Assembly (NCBI GenBank): GCA_009886205.1
Contig: QXZU01000162.1
Coordinates: forward strand, 1-42,906
From: K189A clade bacterium
Lineage (GTDB): Bacteria > Pseudomonadota > Gammaproteobacteria > Pseudomonadales > Azotimanducaceae
DNA length: 42,906 nucleotides
Direction: 5' to 3'
The position numbers were made by a program, and so were the translations under genes. The notes under the pieces are model-generated. The model had not been told where the DNA came from. It made no database searches and worked only from the letters and a program-made list of their open reading frames with translations. Within the stretch, counting starts at the first letter, position 1. Every line of letters starts with the position of its first letter. Positions 33,727-42,906 of this stretch are shown one piece after another.

Positions 33727-36432
33727 TTAGTCTTCGGCCTCGTCCGCTTTCGCAGCTTTCTTTTTAGCTGGTTTTTTATTGGTTTTCTTCGCAGCAGCCT
33801 TCTTTTTCTTAGTTGCAGGCTCACCCTCTTCTATCCACTTAGGCTCAATATAGAAGGCTCTCCAACCGGATGCCTTACCCTCAATCTCCGACTGCACATA
33901 TTGCTCTTTTGTCTTACGGCTATAGCGAATGATGGCTGGATTACCTTTTGGGTCGAACTCTGGGGCGTCCAATAAGTAGCGAAACTTAGGGTCTAACTCA
34001 TTTGCGTGAGGCTTAATCTCAATGACCTTGGGCGCGCGGGTTTCGCGATTTTTCGGAAACTGACTGGCCGCAAGAAAAATTCCCGAAGCACCGTCTCTGA
34101 GCAGGTAATGGTCCTCAACCTTCTCGCACTGTAATTCGGGCATAGGTACTGGGTCTGCTTTTGGTGGCGCAGGCTCTCCACTGCGCAAAAGCTTGCGAGT
34201 ATTTTTACATTCCACACAGCCAAAATACTTACCGAAACGGCCAGATTTCAGCTGCATTTCCTTACCGCATTTATCGCATTCCAATAGCGGTCCGTCGTAG
34301 CCCTTAATTTTGAAAGTGCCCATTTCTATAGCGAAGTTGTCACAGTCAGGGTTGTTGCTACACACGTGCATCTTGCGGGTTTCATCTACAAGGTGGCTGA
34401 GCATGGCGCTGTTACATTTGTCACACTTGCGTAGTCTACGCAGAAGTTTTGACTCGCCTTCTTCATCCTTATCAACGTCTACCGCCTCTTCGCCGGGAAT
34501 CAGGTTGACAGTTTTAGTACAGCGCTCTTTCGGCTTCAGGCCATAACCTGAGCAGCCCAAAAAGACGCCAGTAGACCCATTACGGATCTGCATGTGTCGC
34601 TCACAGGTAGGACACTCAATGTCCGTATCGGTAGGCGTATTGGCGCGCATACCGTTGTCTGGATCCTGAGCACCCACCAACTTTTGGCTAAAGTCGCCAT
34701 AAAACTCGTCGAGCACTTGGTCCCATTGCGCCTGGCCTTTAGCCACTTTATCCAGCTCCTCCTCCATGTTGGCAGTGAAGCTGTAGTCCATTAAGTTTTC
34801 AAAATTTTCCATCAGACGATCTGTCACCAACTCGCCAATCTTCTCAGCGTAAAAGCGTCGATTGGTCAGGGTCGCGTAGCCACGATCTTGAATGGTAGAA
34901 ATAATGCTGGCATAGGTAGAAGGCCTACCAATGCCTTGCTTCTCTAACTCTTTAACCAAGCTCGCTTCACCAAACCGCGGTGTGGGCTTTGTGAAGTGCT
35001 GGATGGCCTCTGAGTCTTTATGCCCCAGTACCTCGCCCTCATACAGGTCAGGTAGCGTAGAATCCTCGTCCTTGCGCGACATTGGCGCCATAACTTTGGT
35101 ATAGCCATCGAACTGCAAAATCCGTCCACGCACGGACAACTCAAATTCACCCGCGGTGACTTTAATGTTTGTACTCAAGTAACGGGCTTCGGTCATTTGG
35201 CAGGCGATGAATTGGTTGCGAATCAATTCATATAAGCGCACAGCATCCGCGTCTACACCCTCTATATGTTCTGGTTTAGTACCGACATTTGACGGGCGAA
35301 CCGCTTCGTGAGCGTCCTGAGCGTCGCCTTTACTGGAGTATTTTTTAGGTTCCTCAGGTAAATAGTCAGCGCCAAAATTCTTATTGATATACTCGCGTGC
35401 GCTTTCTACTGCGTCCGCGCTCAAGTTAGTTGAATCCGTTCGCATATAAGTAATATAGCCTGCCTCATAAAGGCGTTGGGCCATGGTCATGGTTTTCTTT
35501 ACTGAAAAGCCCATGCGGGTGCTGGCGGCCTGCTGCAAAGTAGAGGTAATGAACGGCGCGTTGGGCTTGGTGCGCGTTGGGCGATCATCACGCTTGCTGA
35601 CCACAAAGGTCTGCGCAGACATAAGCTCAAGGGCTGCATGGGTTGTAGTCCCATCAGAGGGCCTAAAATTTTCACCATTTTGCTTGGTCACTTCAAAGCG
35701 CAGCGCCTCTTCTGACCCTTGGCGGGTTAAATCTGCAAACAGATCCCAGTATTCTTCAGGTATAAAGGCGCGTATTTCCCGCTCACGCTCAACAATTAAA
35801 CGCACCGCCACACTTTGCACGCGGCCCGCAGATAATCCACGCGCTACTTTTGACCAAAGCAGTGGCGACAATTCAAAACCCACTACCCGATCTAAAAACC
35901 GACGTGCTTGCTGGGCATGCACTCGGTCCATGTCTATTTCACCGGGGTCAACAAAGGCGGCTTGAATGGCTTTGCGGGTAATTTCATTAAAGACAACACG
36001 GCGATAACGGCTCTCATCGCCGCCAATGGCTTCACGCAAGTGCCAAGCGATTGCCTCGCCCTCGCGGTCCATATCAGTGGCTAGATAAACTTCAGGGGCG
36101 TTTTCAGCGAGCTTGCGCAGCTCTTCAACAACTTTTTCTTTGCCGGGCAGTATTTCGTACTCAGCAGACCATTCTTTGTCTGGGTTAACGCCCATACGAC
36201 GAACCAGCTGTTCACGCGAGCGCTTCTTTTTATACGCCGCTTTTTTCTCGGGGCTCAATGCTTTAGTTTTTTGCGCCTCTTTGGCCCTTGCTTTGGGGTC
36301 AACGGCTTTGGCGCCCACGGGTAGGTCACGAATATGCCCTACACTGGATTTGACAATAAAGTCCTTGCCCAGATAACGATTAATCGTTTTTGCTTTAGCT
36401 GGGGATTCGACGATTACAAGAGATCTTGCCAT
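33727..36432 (-). CDS. topA: DNA topoisomerase I (type IA)
   Basis: 901 residues. TOPRIM domain with [13 protein letters not shown] (5-17) and [14 protein letters not shown], active tyrosine in [11 protein letters not shown], then three C-terminal zinc-finger modules (CPTCERHM...[13 protein letters not shown]...[15 protein letters not shown]...CVEC) and a Lys/Ala-rich tail (residues about 870-901, [18 protein letters not shown]) of the kind that helps DNA or polymerase binding. It relaxes negative supercoils behind transcription. Position near lexA matches Pseudomonas. The upstream gap (36433-36690) holds a perfect 7-bp inverted repeat GACGTAC/GTACGTC at 36482-36501 and no gene. Confidence 0.98.
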   Translation of the reverse strand: MARSLVIVESPAKAKTINRYLGKDFIVKSSVGHIRDLPVGAKAVDPKARAKEAQKTKALSPEKKAAYKKKRSREQLVRRMGVNPDKEWSAEYEILPGKEKVVEELRKLAENAPEVYLATDMDREGEAIAWHLREAIGGDESRYRRVVFNEITRKAIQAAFVDPGEIDMDRVHAQQARRFLDRVVGFELSPLLWSKVARGLSAGRVQSVAVRLIVEREREIRAFIPEEYWDLFADLTRQGSEEALRFEVTKQNGENFRPSDGTTTHAALELMSAQTFVVSKRDDRPTRTKPNAPFITSTLQQAASTRMGFSVKKTMTMAQRLYEAGYITYMRTDSTNLSADAVESAREYINKNFGADYLPEEPKKYSSKGDAQDAHEAVRPSNVGTKPEHIEGVDADAVRLYELIRNQFIACQMTEARYLSTNIKVTAGEFELSVRGRILQFDGYTKVMAPMSRKDEDSTLPDLYEGEVLGHKDSEAIQHFTKPTPRFGEASLVKELEKQGIGRPSTYASIISTIQDRGYATLTNRRFYAEKIGELVTDRLMENFENLMDYSFTANMEEELDKVAKGQAQWDQVLDEFYGDFSQKLVGAQDPDNGMRANTPTDTDIECPTCERHMQIRNGSTGVFLGCSGYGLKPKERCTKTVNLIPGEEAVDVDKDEEGESKLLRRLRKCDKCNSAMLSHLVDETRKMHVCSNNPDCDNFAIEMGTFKIKGYDGPLLECDKCGKEMQLKSGRFGKYFGCVECKNTRKLLRSGEPAPPKADPVPMPELQCEKVEDHYLLRDGASGIFLAASQFPKNRETRAPKVIEIKPHANELDPKFRYLLDAPEFDPKGNPAIIRYSRKTKEQYVQSEIEGKASGWRAFYIEPKWIEEGEPATKKKKAAAKKTNKKPAKKKAAKADEAED

Positions 36433-36481
36433 ATACTTCCAGATATCAGTTGAAGTTGCCTACTTTGCAAAAAGTTCACAA

Positions 36482-36501
36482 GACGTACTCAAACGTACGT
36501 C
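36482..36501. promoter_or_regulatory. 7-bp inverted repeat upstream of topA
   Basis: GACGTAC, loop TCAAAC, GTACGTC, about 50 bp upstream of the topA ATG. It could be an operator or the terminator region of the 36691 gene; there is no T run. Low confidence in any function. Confidence 0.35.
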
Positions 36502-36690
36502 ACCCGGGCAACCTAAGGTTTAAAAATATGCTCACAGAATAAGAGTGAACTTTATTCGATTTGCGACCGCCGAGACGCGGAAAGTGCGAGTTATAGGCCC
36601 AGCCCAGCCCTACTGTCAAGAATTCTCATCTAATAAAATGCAAATATGCTTCTATCAAGCCCTCCATCAACAACAAAATTACCTAAGAAA

Positions 36691-37323
36691 CTAATCCTCC
36701 ACCCACGCATGCGATTTGATACTTTCGATGATTTTGCTCAGCGTCGTATGAATAACATTCAACGGCTCAACGCACGCACCTATAGCAACATCCCCGGCTT
36801 GTTCTTTACTAGAGCGCTCCAGCCAAAAAACGCCTACACAGCGGCCATCTATTGCAATACCCAGCACATCATCGGGCAGTTCAAGTAGCGCTTCCCGAAT
36901 AGATTCAAGCAAGCGGCCCTGCTGCTGCCAAGTGGCCGTATTCTTTGCAAGGCTGTCGGTAGCGCCAGAGGTTGTAACCGCGTCAGCGGCCAGCCCCCAA
37001 CCCTCCATCACGGTCGCAGTTGGCACCGTAGGCACTGCTGGCAGCCGCTGCAACGTAATTGGCGGTAAGTAGTTCAAGGTCCGGCCCAAGGGTAACTGGT
37101 AGCGCATGCACTCCGTCTTGGTACTACGCGCTTGACCACCGGCGGTCACTCTTTCATCGGCGCTAGGGTCTAACTTGAATAAAGCATCTAATTGGATGGT
37201 AAACCCCAGTTGGCGCGCGCGCATACGCAACGCCGTTAAGCGCTTATCTTTGGCGGTCGGCATCAAGTAGAACAGTGGGCCAGCCGCCAAAATAAAAACA
37301 CCTATAATAATAATCCACGACAT
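36691..37323 (-). CDS. Membrane-anchored conserved hypothetical protein, 210 residues
   Basis: An N-terminal membrane segment (SWIIIIGVFILAAGPLFYLMP) anchors a soluble domain that begins TAKDKRLTALRMRARQLGFTIQL. The rest (GRTLNYLPPITLQRLP, DDVLGIAIDGRCVGVFWLERSS) has no motif that I recognise. A protein of similar build lies beside topA in Pseudomonas, so it may be a conserved neighbour of unknown role, perhaps in the envelope. Transcribed on the minus strand, as topA is, with 258 bp between; it is divergent from the Usp gene. ATG 37323 is preceded by a weak ribosome site. Confidence 0.8.
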   Translation of the reverse strand: MSWIIIIGVFILAAGPLFYLMPTAKDKRLTALRMRARQLGFTIQLDALFKLDPSADERVTAGGQARSTKTECMRYQLPLGRTLNYLPPITLQRLPAVPTVPTATVMEGWGLAADAVTTSGATDSLAKNTATWQQQGRLLESIREALLELPDDVLGIAIDGRCVGVFWLERSSKEQAGDVAIGACVEPLNVIHTTLSKIIESIKSHAWVED

Positions 37324-37392
37324 ATTCGAATCTCACTGTTGTTAGGTCATGCCAACGGCGGTATGGTCTGGCAAACCCGCAAGGAGATTGCA

Positions 37393-37839
37393 ATGTCAGA
37401 TTACCAAACCATCGTATTAGCGGTCGATCTTACAGAAGAATCGATCCAGGTTGCGCAGCGCGCATTAGATCTAGCTGGTGAACAAAGTCAGATCCACCTA
37501 GTGCATGTGATTGAGCCACTCAGTCTGGCCTATGGTGGCGACGTTCCAATGGATATGTCTTCCGTGCAGGAACAGATCCAAGAGCAAGCCAAATCGCATT
37601 TAAGCGAATTTGCGAACCAACTGTCCGTACCCAAAGACAATCAGCACCTCATATTCGGCAGGCCTGAAAGCGAAATTCATCGGGTCGCCGAGGAATGTGA
37701 CGCCGACCTCATTGTAGTGGGCAGCCACGGGCGTCACGGACTTGCATTGCTGCTTGGCTCTACAGCCAACAGCGTGCTCCATGGCTCCCCCTGCGACGTA
37801 CTTGCAGTTAGAGTTAGAGAACCTGAGCCGCAAGACTAG
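37393..37839 (+). CDS. Universal stress protein (UspA family)
   Basis: 148 residues, one Usp domain. N-terminal YQTIVLAVDLTEES and the ATP-type motif VVGSHGRHGLALLLGSTANSVL with SPCDVLAVRV at the end are diagnostic. Usp proteins bind adenine nucleotides and raise stress survival; the specific role is not predictable. ATG 37393 has AAGGAG at a good distance, so an open frame starting 18 codons upstream is not used. It is a single gene on the plus strand; a Usp gene at about this place is also known in Pseudomonas. Confidence 0.93.
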   Translation: MSDYQTIVLAVDLTEESIQVAQRALDLAGEQSQIHLVHVIEPLSLAYGGDVPMDMSSVQEQIQEQAKSHLSEFANQLSVPKDNQHLIFGRPESEIHRVAEECDADLIVVGSHGRHGLALLLGSTANSVLHGSPCDVLAVRVREPEPQD

Positions 37840-37936
37840 GGTAAAATTCCTTTCACAGATTAGTAGTATGTATGGTTGTTAACTCCGGCATTTTTTCGCG
37901 CGCAGGCTTCACATGTAACGCTGGCAATAAAACGCC

Positions 37937-39883
37937 ATGAAGTACAAAAAGATAAGGCATTTGGCCGCCATGATCATTGGCGCAGCCTGCTTGCTGATGC
38001 CATTCGCTTTAATAGCCGAGCAAGCCAGCTTATTTGAGCAGCGCGCCACCTACCAGTCGGCGGTAGCAAATTACGCAGCGGGCAAAACCACCCAGGCCAA
38101 CAAACAAGCCGAGCGCTTAGCGGATTATCCGCTCTACCCTTATTTGCAATATCACAAGCTGCGAGTTCGCCTAAACCATGCGAGTGGTCATGAGATGCAG
38201 CAGTTCATGAAAGATCACGTCGAACTGCCAGTAAGCCCGCTAATCTTCAACCGCTGGCTGAAAAAACAAGCGTCAAAACGCCGTTGGAAAACCTTCCTCA
38301 AATATTACTCAGGGTCAGAAAATACCGAACTACAGTGCTATTACTTACGCGCCCTTTACGCAACTGGACGCAAAACCCAAGCACTGGATCAAACCACAGC
38401 GCTATGGGTTTCACCAACCTCCCAGCCGAAAGCCTGTGACCCACTGTTTGCAACCTGGCGAACCACTTCCAGATTTAACGAAGATGTTGCTTGGCAGCGC
38501 CTGCACGCTGCGATCCAAAGTAATCAACGCACCCTCGCCCGTTATTTACTGCGCTTCTTCTCAGGTCAACGTAAGCGCGCGGCTGACGCTTACTATTTGC
38601 TCCATACCCAACCGATTAAAGTCACACGCTATGCAAGCTTCGCCAAAGATAACGAGAAGTATCGCCAAGTTATCCAGCACGGGCTGATTAAGTTGAGCAA
38701 GAAGCAGCCGGAAAAAGCAGCCGTTGCGTGGAAAAAATATAACAAAACTCATAGTTTCAGCGCATCCGCTAAAGCCAGCGTGGAAGAAAGAATTTTGGTT
38801 GGTCTTGCCATGGCCGACAAATTTCCCGCAGAACAAAATAGAACGTTGATCGAATCGCCTTACGCGATCGATGGTCTTGCAGAAGCGGCGCTAAAGAATG
38901 TGCGCTGGCAAGAGTTAAGTTATTGGATTAGCCGCCTGGATGAATCCGAGAGAAGCAAGCTGCGCTGGCAATACTGGTTGGCCAAGTCACTTGATATGAC
39001 CTTTGAAGAAAACGCCATTGAGGCTCAGCAAAGTAAAGACATTTTTCTTAAGCTTGCCCAAGAGCGACAATATTACGGTTTTCTCGCTGCGCAAAAAATT
39101 GGCCAGCCTGGCAAGCTTAACGCCCAGCAACCTTTAGATACCGCAGCAGCGGTACTAAATAATTTAGCAATGCGCGGTGATGTGATGCGCGCGGTTGAGC
39201 TCTTTGCGGTAGGTGACGATTTAAACGGTCGTCGCGAATGGTACCAAGCGAAAAAAACCATGACGCCCGCCGAGTTACAGCAACTGGCGCACTTAGCGTT
39301 AAACATGGGCCGCTTGTTTTTGGCTATCCAAACAGCCAATTCCGCAGAAGCGTTCGATGATTTGGCGCTTAGATTCCCACTGGCCTTCTCGCCTTTATTT
39401 GATGAGGCGAGTCATAAAAACAATACGCAATCTAGCCTCCTTAGAGCAATTGCTAGGCAAGAATCTGCGTTTCAGCCAAGCGTAGTTTCTAGCGCTGGGG
39501 CCCAAGGGTTAATGCAGCTTATGCCAGCCACAGCAAATCTTGCCGCACGCCGTGCACGGCTGCCCAGAGTTGCGCCGGGCGACCTTAAGACACCAGCAAA
39601 GAATATTCCACTGGGCAGCTATCACTTAACCTGGCTGATCCAGCGTTATGACGGTCAGCGCCCGTTAGCCATAGCGGCCTACAATGCAGGGGAACATAGG
39701 ATCGATAGATGGATCAAAGGAAAAGAAGGTGTTCCGATTGATATCTGGATTGAATCTATTCCCTTTAAAGAGACGCGCAACTACGTAAAGAACGTACTCG
39801 CCTTCAACGTGGTTTATGCGCACCTGCTGGGCAATCCAGTGGACGTTCTGCAAGATGCAGAAAAATTTGTTAGACCGCGATAA
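37937..39883 (+). CDS. slt: Soluble lytic murein transglycosylase (Slt70-like)
   Basis: 648 residues. Signal peptide at 1-28 (KKIRHLAAMIIGAACLLMPFALIA, then EQA), so periplasmic. The bulk is the helical superhelical ring of Slt (LVGLAMADKFPAEQ, ALKNVRWQELSYWISRL). The C-terminal catalytic domain has Glu509 in RAIARQESAFQPS, then SSAGAQGLMQLMPATA and AIAAYNAGEHRIDRWI. It cleaves the MurNAc-GlcNAc bond in peptidoglycan, forming 1,6-anhydroMurNAc. Position next to usp matches Pseudomonas. tatD follows 45 bp downstream. Confidence 0.96.
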   Translation: MKYKKIRHLAAMIIGAACLLMPFALIAEQASLFEQRATYQSAVANYAAGKTTQANKQAERLADYPLYPYLQYHKLRVRLNHASGHEMQQFMKDHVELPVSPLIFNRWLKKQASKRRWKTFLKYYSGSENTELQCYYLRALYATGRKTQALDQTTALWVSPTSQPKACDPLFATWRTTSRFNEDVAWQRLHAAIQSNQRTLARYLLRFFSGQRKRAADAYYLLHTQPIKVTRYASFAKDNEKYRQVIQHGLIKLSKKQPEKAAVAWKKYNKTHSFSASAKASVEERILVGLAMADKFPAEQNRTLIESPYAIDGLAEAALKNVRWQELSYWISRLDESERSKLRWQYWLAKSLDMTFEENAIEAQQSKDIFLKLAQERQYYGFLAAQKIGQPGKLNAQQPLDTAAAVLNNLAMRGDVMRAVELFAVGDDLNGRREWYQAKKTMTPAELQQLAHLALNMGRLFLAIQTANSAEAFDDLALRFPLAFSPLFDEASHKNNTQSSLLRAIARQESAFQPSVVSSAGAQGLMQLMPATANLAARRARLPRVAPGDLKTPAKNIPLGSYHLTWLIQRYDGQRPLAIAAYNAGEHRIDRWIKGKEGVPIDIWIESIPFKETRNYVKNVLAFNVVYAHLLGNPVDVLQDAEKFVRPR

Positions 39884-39928
39884 GCGGCCTAACTCAAAGC
39901 ACCGCACCTTAGTAAATGCCTAACAAAT

Positions 39929-40744
39929 ATGATTGATATATGCGTTAACTTCCTCAATCGTCAGTTACAAGCAGACCCTAAGGGGATACTTACGCGCGCC
40001 GAGGCCTGCGGCATTAAGGGAATGGTAATGTGCGCTACAGACTTGGCAATGGTGGCTGACAATATTGCACTGTGCACAGACCCCATCGCTGGCAAAAACC
40101 TCCAATATCGGACCACCGCAGGGGTGCACCCCCACGATGCCAGTACCTGGCATTCCAGCAGCCAGGTACAACTGGCGGAATTCGCCAGCAATCCTTACGT
40201 TTGTGCAATTGGCGAATGCGGCTTGGATTTTAATCGCAATTTTTCCACTCAAGAGGCGCAAATTTTTGCCTTCCAAGAACAAATAGAAGTGGCAATTGAG
40301 GTGAACAAGCCGCTATTTGTCCACGACCGTGAAAGCCGAGGCCAAGTTCTAAAACTCCTCACGCCCAGCAACCTGCCACCCACGGTAATTCACTGCTTTA
40401 CCGGCAGCGAGGAGGAGCTGAAAGGTTATCTAGAAGCTGGATTTTATATTGGCATCACGGGTTGGATTTGCGACCAAAAACGTGGCGAGCATTTACGCGC
40501 ACTGGTTAAGCAAATACCCTTAGACAAATTGCTGGTAGAAACCGACGCACCCTTTTTACGACCGCAAAACGCACCCTTAGATTTTGCCAGCACTCATGGC
40601 ATCGCAGCTAAGTGGAAAAAACGCAACGAACCGGCGTTATTAGGTTGGGTGATCGAAGAGATCGCCAAACAGCGAGAAGAGAGTGTTGAACAAATTACAC
40701 AGGCCAGTAGCCGCAATGCAAAGCTATTGTTTGGTTTTACCTAA
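39929..40744 (+). CDS. tatD: TatD-family DNase
   Basis: 271 residues. It resembles E. coli TatD proper: N-terminal MIDICVNFLNRQL (like DIGVNLTSSQF), TTAGVHPHDASTW, the metal-site cluster IGECGLDFNRNFS, LFVHDRESRG, VIHCFTGSEEEL, GITGWICD and LLVETDAPFLRP. The Glu/His/Asp ligands of the two-metal amidohydrolase fold are kept. TatD is a 3'-5' exonuclease of single-stranded DNA linked to peroxide repair; it is not part of the Tat translocon despite the name. ATG 39929 lies soon after slt and may be cotranscribed. Confidence 0.95.
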   Translation: MIDICVNFLNRQLQADPKGILTRAEACGIKGMVMCATDLAMVADNIALCTDPIAGKNLQYRTTAGVHPHDASTWHSSSQVQLAEFASNPYVCAIGECGLDFNRNFSTQEAQIFAFQEQIEVAIEVNKPLFVHDRESRGQVLKLLTPSNLPPTVIHCFTGSEEELKGYLEAGFYIGITGWICDQKRGEHLRALVKQIPLDKLLVETDAPFLRPQNAPLDFASTHGIAAKWKKRNEPALLGWVIEEIAKQREESVEQITQASSRNAKLLFGFT

Positions 40745-40802
40745 GACCAGCAATAGGTTCAACTGATGCCAACTTTGTCTCGCTCAGCTTAAATCCGCCC
40801 AG

Positions 40803-40852
40803 CTCTGAATAATTCTAAATATCTCTGAACAACTCTGAATATCTCTGAATAA
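40803..40852 (+). repeat. 10-bp tandem array CTCTGAATAA, five copies
   Basis: The copies are CTCTGAATAA, TTCTAAATAT, CTCTGAACAA, CTCTGAATAT and CTCTGAATAA in exact 10-bp register, between the tatD and glutaredoxin-like stops. Confidence 0.9.
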
Positions 40853-40872
40853 TTTGGGGCTACCGCTTAAAG

Positions 40873-41121
40873 TTATTGGCAGTTATGCTGCAGCCAGGTT
40901 TGCAGCGTTTGCGCATCAATAGGCGCACCGAGTTCTGCATCGCCTACTTTCAAAACCGGTATTCTTACGCCGTATGCTTCAACCAACGCATCATTCAAGG
41001 CTATGTCTACCGTGTTCAGCGTTATGCCCTGCATCGCGGGCATAGCAAACAGCATATCCAGTACCTCTTCACACAATGCACAGTGTTCAGTCATATAAAG
41101 GGTTAGGCTAGTCATAGGCAT
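40873..41121 (-). CDS. Glutaredoxin-like (DUF836) small redox protein
   Basis: 82 residues from the ATG at 41121. LYMTEHCALCEEVLDML holds a Cys-x-x-Cys redox pair (HCALC), followed by a thioredoxin-fold strand, IPVLKVGDAE with the cis-proline IPV, and a final helix. The family occurs as small single-domain glutaredoxin-like proteins of unknown partner. Both redox residues are cysteine here, unlike the selenoprotein at 2079. ATG 41115 is an alternative, and an upstream non-ATG extension (to 41163) lacks support. It is convergent with tatD. Confidence 0.85.
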   Translation of the reverse strand: MPMTSLTLYMTEHCALCEEVLDMLFAMPAMQGITLNTVDIALNDALVEAYGVRIPVLKVGDAELGAPIDAQTLQTWLQHNCQ

Positions 41122-41258
41122 TGTTAACGCGCTGTTCTTGAACGCTGATGGTGCCACGGTCAATGCCTAAGAACCAGTTTCAACACAGCCATTACTGCTG
41201 CGGCAATCTTGACACTTAGTCAGGTGTCATTGAATGGCGGGCAAGGTAATATCTTTAA

Positions 41259-42260
41259 ATGTATTACGCGCTCCGACTGACAGACAACCACGACCAAAAT
41301 TCGTACCCCCTGCCACTACATGGTGAGGCGGCGTGGCAGCCTGTAGCAGAAACTCACAGCGCTACCCAGAATCGATGGCGGGCAACAATACCACTACCCG
41401 CTACCCCAAGTGGCCACATCCTTGTGCCTAGTTTTTCCATGCTCGGGGGCAATTATCAATATCAAGTAGCGCTCGTGGAGTGTAAAACCGGGCAAGCGAA
41501 TCGACTTAACCCACTATTAACTGCGACAGAACACTTGGCCCAATGGCCACAAAAATGCTCTGACCTTAGTGCTGTGAGCGCACAAATAGATTGCTGGCAT
41601 ACACAAGACACCCTCACTGACACTCAGTTAGAGATCACAATTGAGTGCAAGTATCCACCCAAGAACTACCTTCTAGTCATAAGTATTCGCCAGATCTCTC
41701 TTTCCACCGAGTGCACAAACCCTACAAGCTTGGCCCTAGCCCAACCCGAGGCGCTGAGCCAAATGACCGCAGCACCCAAGCTGCGCAATAGAATATGTTC
41801 GCCGACCTCGCTGGCAATGGTGCATGCATCGCTGACCGGCAATATGGCCTTCGCGGAGATCGTTGAAGGATGCTATGACCCGGCCACCAAAGCCTACGGC
41901 AAATGGCCATTGGCAATTTACTGGGCCAATCAACTGAACTTAGTGGGTGCTGTAGAAGCGCTTGAGTCTTGGCAGGCGGTCACCCAAGTGCTGGCCGAGC
42001 AATGCTTAATTGTGTGCAGCATACGTTTTGCAAAAAACAGTCTTTCAGGCGCACCTCTTGAAACGTCTGCGGGTCACTTGGTTGTACTCTACGGCATTGA
42101 TGCATCCGACCAAGCGCAGCCCTATGTGCTGGTCATGGATCCAGCGGGGAAAACACCGGAAGCGGTTCAACGCCGCTACAAATTGTCAGAGTTTTCCAGT
42201 GCATGGTTAGATCATCGTGGCGGGGCTTACATAGTGAACCACCCAACCGGAACAAATTAG
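41259..42260 (+). CDS. Peptidase C39-like (papain-like fold) protein
   Basis: 333 residues. The first 165 residues are a beta-rich region (WRATIPLPATPSGHILVPSF) of unknown function. The C-terminal half has a C39-type cysteine site: Cys180 in RICSPTSLAMV, His273 in AGHLVVLYGID and the Asp/Asn-like position in VMDPAG. Peptidase_C39-like proteins include bacteriocin-cleavage domains and many uncharacterised hydrolases. No signal peptide or transporter domain is attached, so a classical ABC-bacteriocin exporter role is not supported. AAGG about eleven bases before ATG 41259 is a modest ribosome site. Confidence 0.75.
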   Translation: MYYALRLTDNHDQNSYPLPLHGEAAWQPVAETHSATQNRWRATIPLPATPSGHILVPSFSMLGGNYQYQVALVECKTGQANRLNPLLTATEHLAQWPQKCSDLSAVSAQIDCWHTQDTLTDTQLEITIECKYPPKNYLLVISIRQISLSTECTNPTSLALAQPEALSQMTAAPKLRNRICSPTSLAMVHASLTGNMAFAEIVEGCYDPATKAYGKWPLAIYWANQLNLVGAVEALESWQAVTQVLAEQCLIVCSIRFAKNSLSGAPLETSAGHLVVLYGIDASDQAQPYVLVMDPAGKTPEAVQRRYKLSEFSSAWLDHRGGAYIVNHPTGTN

Positions 42261-42381
42261 TCTGGCTTTTACTAGGCCGAATTATTTTCGCAAAACTTTT
42301 GCCAACCATTTGTCAAAAAGGGGCCATACCCTCTAAACTTTGCCTCTCCTCAGATCTGACACTCGGTAACTTAGTTCATTG

Positions 42382-42606
42382 ATGCAGCAATTTATTCGAC
42401 ATCTACTACTGACACTGGGATTCGCCCTGCTCACACTGGGGATTCTGGCATGGCAAACCATTAATTTTGATTTAAGCGGGCTGTGGTCGTTCACGGTCAA
42501 TGGTTCCATTCACCCCATTGTCCCAACAGCGTTGGGCCTTGGCATTATTCCCTCCACCCTTTGGGAAATTGTGCTGCATCAATTTAAGGACCAGCATGGA
42601 GGTTGA
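42382..42606 (+). CDS. Small two-helix membrane protein, 74 residues
   Basis: The frame starts ATG 42382. Helix 1 is about residues 5-25 (IRHLLLTLGFALLTLGILAW) and helix 2 about 42-62 (HPIVPTALGLGIIPSTLWEIV), so an inner-membrane protein is predicted. It has no motif that I recognise. Its last 11 bases overlap the start of the next gene (42596), indicating cotranscription. Function unknown; it might be an envelope accessory of the acetyltransferase that follows. Confidence 0.65.
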   Translation: MQQFIRHLLLTLGFALLTLGILAWQTINFDLSGLWSFTVNGSIHPIVPTALGLGIIPSTLWEIVLHQFKDQHGG

Positions 42607-42906
42607 TAGTGATGTATTTCTCCGACGAGTATTGGCCAAGGATGAGTTAGAAGTAGTACGGCTAATGCGTGACAGCGAAGCGCTGCACCAGCCCTGGATA
42701 CAGTCCCCCTCTTCATCCTTGCTGTTCCGACTTTATATGCAGCGAATTCGCCAAGAGGATTTTGAAGGATTTGCCATTTGTCGCCGCAGTGATGAAAATA
42801 TTGTTGGCCTGATCAATGTAAACCACATTGTCCGCGGCACCTTCCAAAGTGCCTCACTAGGTTACTATGTAGGCGCATGCTATGAGGGCCACGGGTATAT
42901 GCGCCA
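42596..42906 (+). CDS. GNAT-family N-acetyltransferase (3' end cut by window)
   Basis: ATG 42596 follows AAGGA (42586-42590) by five bases; 103 codons are visible. The sequence MEVDSDVFLRRVLAKDELEVV, then FEGFAICRRSDENIVGLINV, GTFQSASLGYYVGACYEGHGYM, is typical of RimJ/RimL-type GNATs: the substrate strands and the start of the acetyl-CoA loop Y(V)GxxYxGxGYM. These acetylate protein N-termini, amino acids or small amines. The rest, with the end of the catalytic loop, lies beyond the window. Confidence 0.8.
   Translation, partial: MEVDSDVFLRRVLAKDELEVVRLMRDSEALHQPWIQSPSSSLLFRLYMQRIRQEDFEGFAICRRSDENIVGLINVNHIVRGTFQSASLGYYVGACYEGHGYMR

Noticed and set aside
35483-35965. Open frame of 160 codons on the plus strand opposite topA
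   Set aside because: It is antisense to conserved topA sequence, has biased composition and no ribosome site or recognisable domain.
41259-42260. Bacteriocin export or maturation system
   Set aside because: Only a C39-like peptidase domain is present. No ABC transporter, membrane fusion protein or precursor with a double-glycine leader is nearby.

Overview
The window looks like a chromosomal segment of an aerobic, probably marine gammaproteobacterium. Base composition looks balanced between AT and GC. As I recall the Pseudomonas map, the right half shares its gene order: gap, mfd, csiV, lexA, topA, a small membrane protein, a Usp protein, slt. The exact genus is not established. I see no phage, transposase, rRNA or CRISPR. 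The left gene (1-1050) and the right gene (42596-42906) run off the ends.

Layout. (1) 1-8400 is a mixed accessory region: a truncated extended SDR reductase, an enoyl-CoA hydratase-like protein, a selenoprotein hidden by an in-frame UGA, a nitroreductase, a Tat-exported PhoD phosphatase, a photolyase-like protein with apparently permuted domains, and small unknowns. (2) 8507-16700 carries a MetX-family acyltransferase, a SelD fused to an NADH-dehydrogenase-like flavoprotein, a CaiB-type CoA transferase, a cyclophilin, an alpha/beta hydrolase and a ferredoxin-CYP153 operon. (3) 16892-20309 has pterin dehydratase, tRNA-Ala(GGC), gltX and a long-form GAPDH. (4) 20646-25305 is a tightly overlapping three-gene operon: an FAD/Fe-S pyridine-nucleotide oxidoreductase with 2-oxoacid:ferredoxin oxidoreductase alpha and beta. 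(5) 25871-42906 is mainly housekeeping: mfd, csiV, hpt-mscS, lexA with an SOS box, topA, usp, slt, tatD, then a glutaredoxin-like protein, a C39-like peptidase, a small membrane protein and a GNAT.

Main discovery. At 2079-2420 a normal ATG with a good ribosome binding site opens a 113-residue ArsC/Spx-like thioredoxin-fold protein. Its first redox cysteine codon is TGA (codon 14), giving a U-T-S-C motif. A hairpin 3' of the TGA has spacing and a loop G that fit the bacterial SECIS model. The window also encodes SelD, which makes the selenium donor, so the two support each other. A conventional gene caller would start this gene at an internal TTG and lose its active site.

A second theme is the spacers. 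At least ten intergenic gaps contain short perfect or near-perfect tandem repeats of 5-25 bp, each with its own unit. Several abut or run into stop codons.
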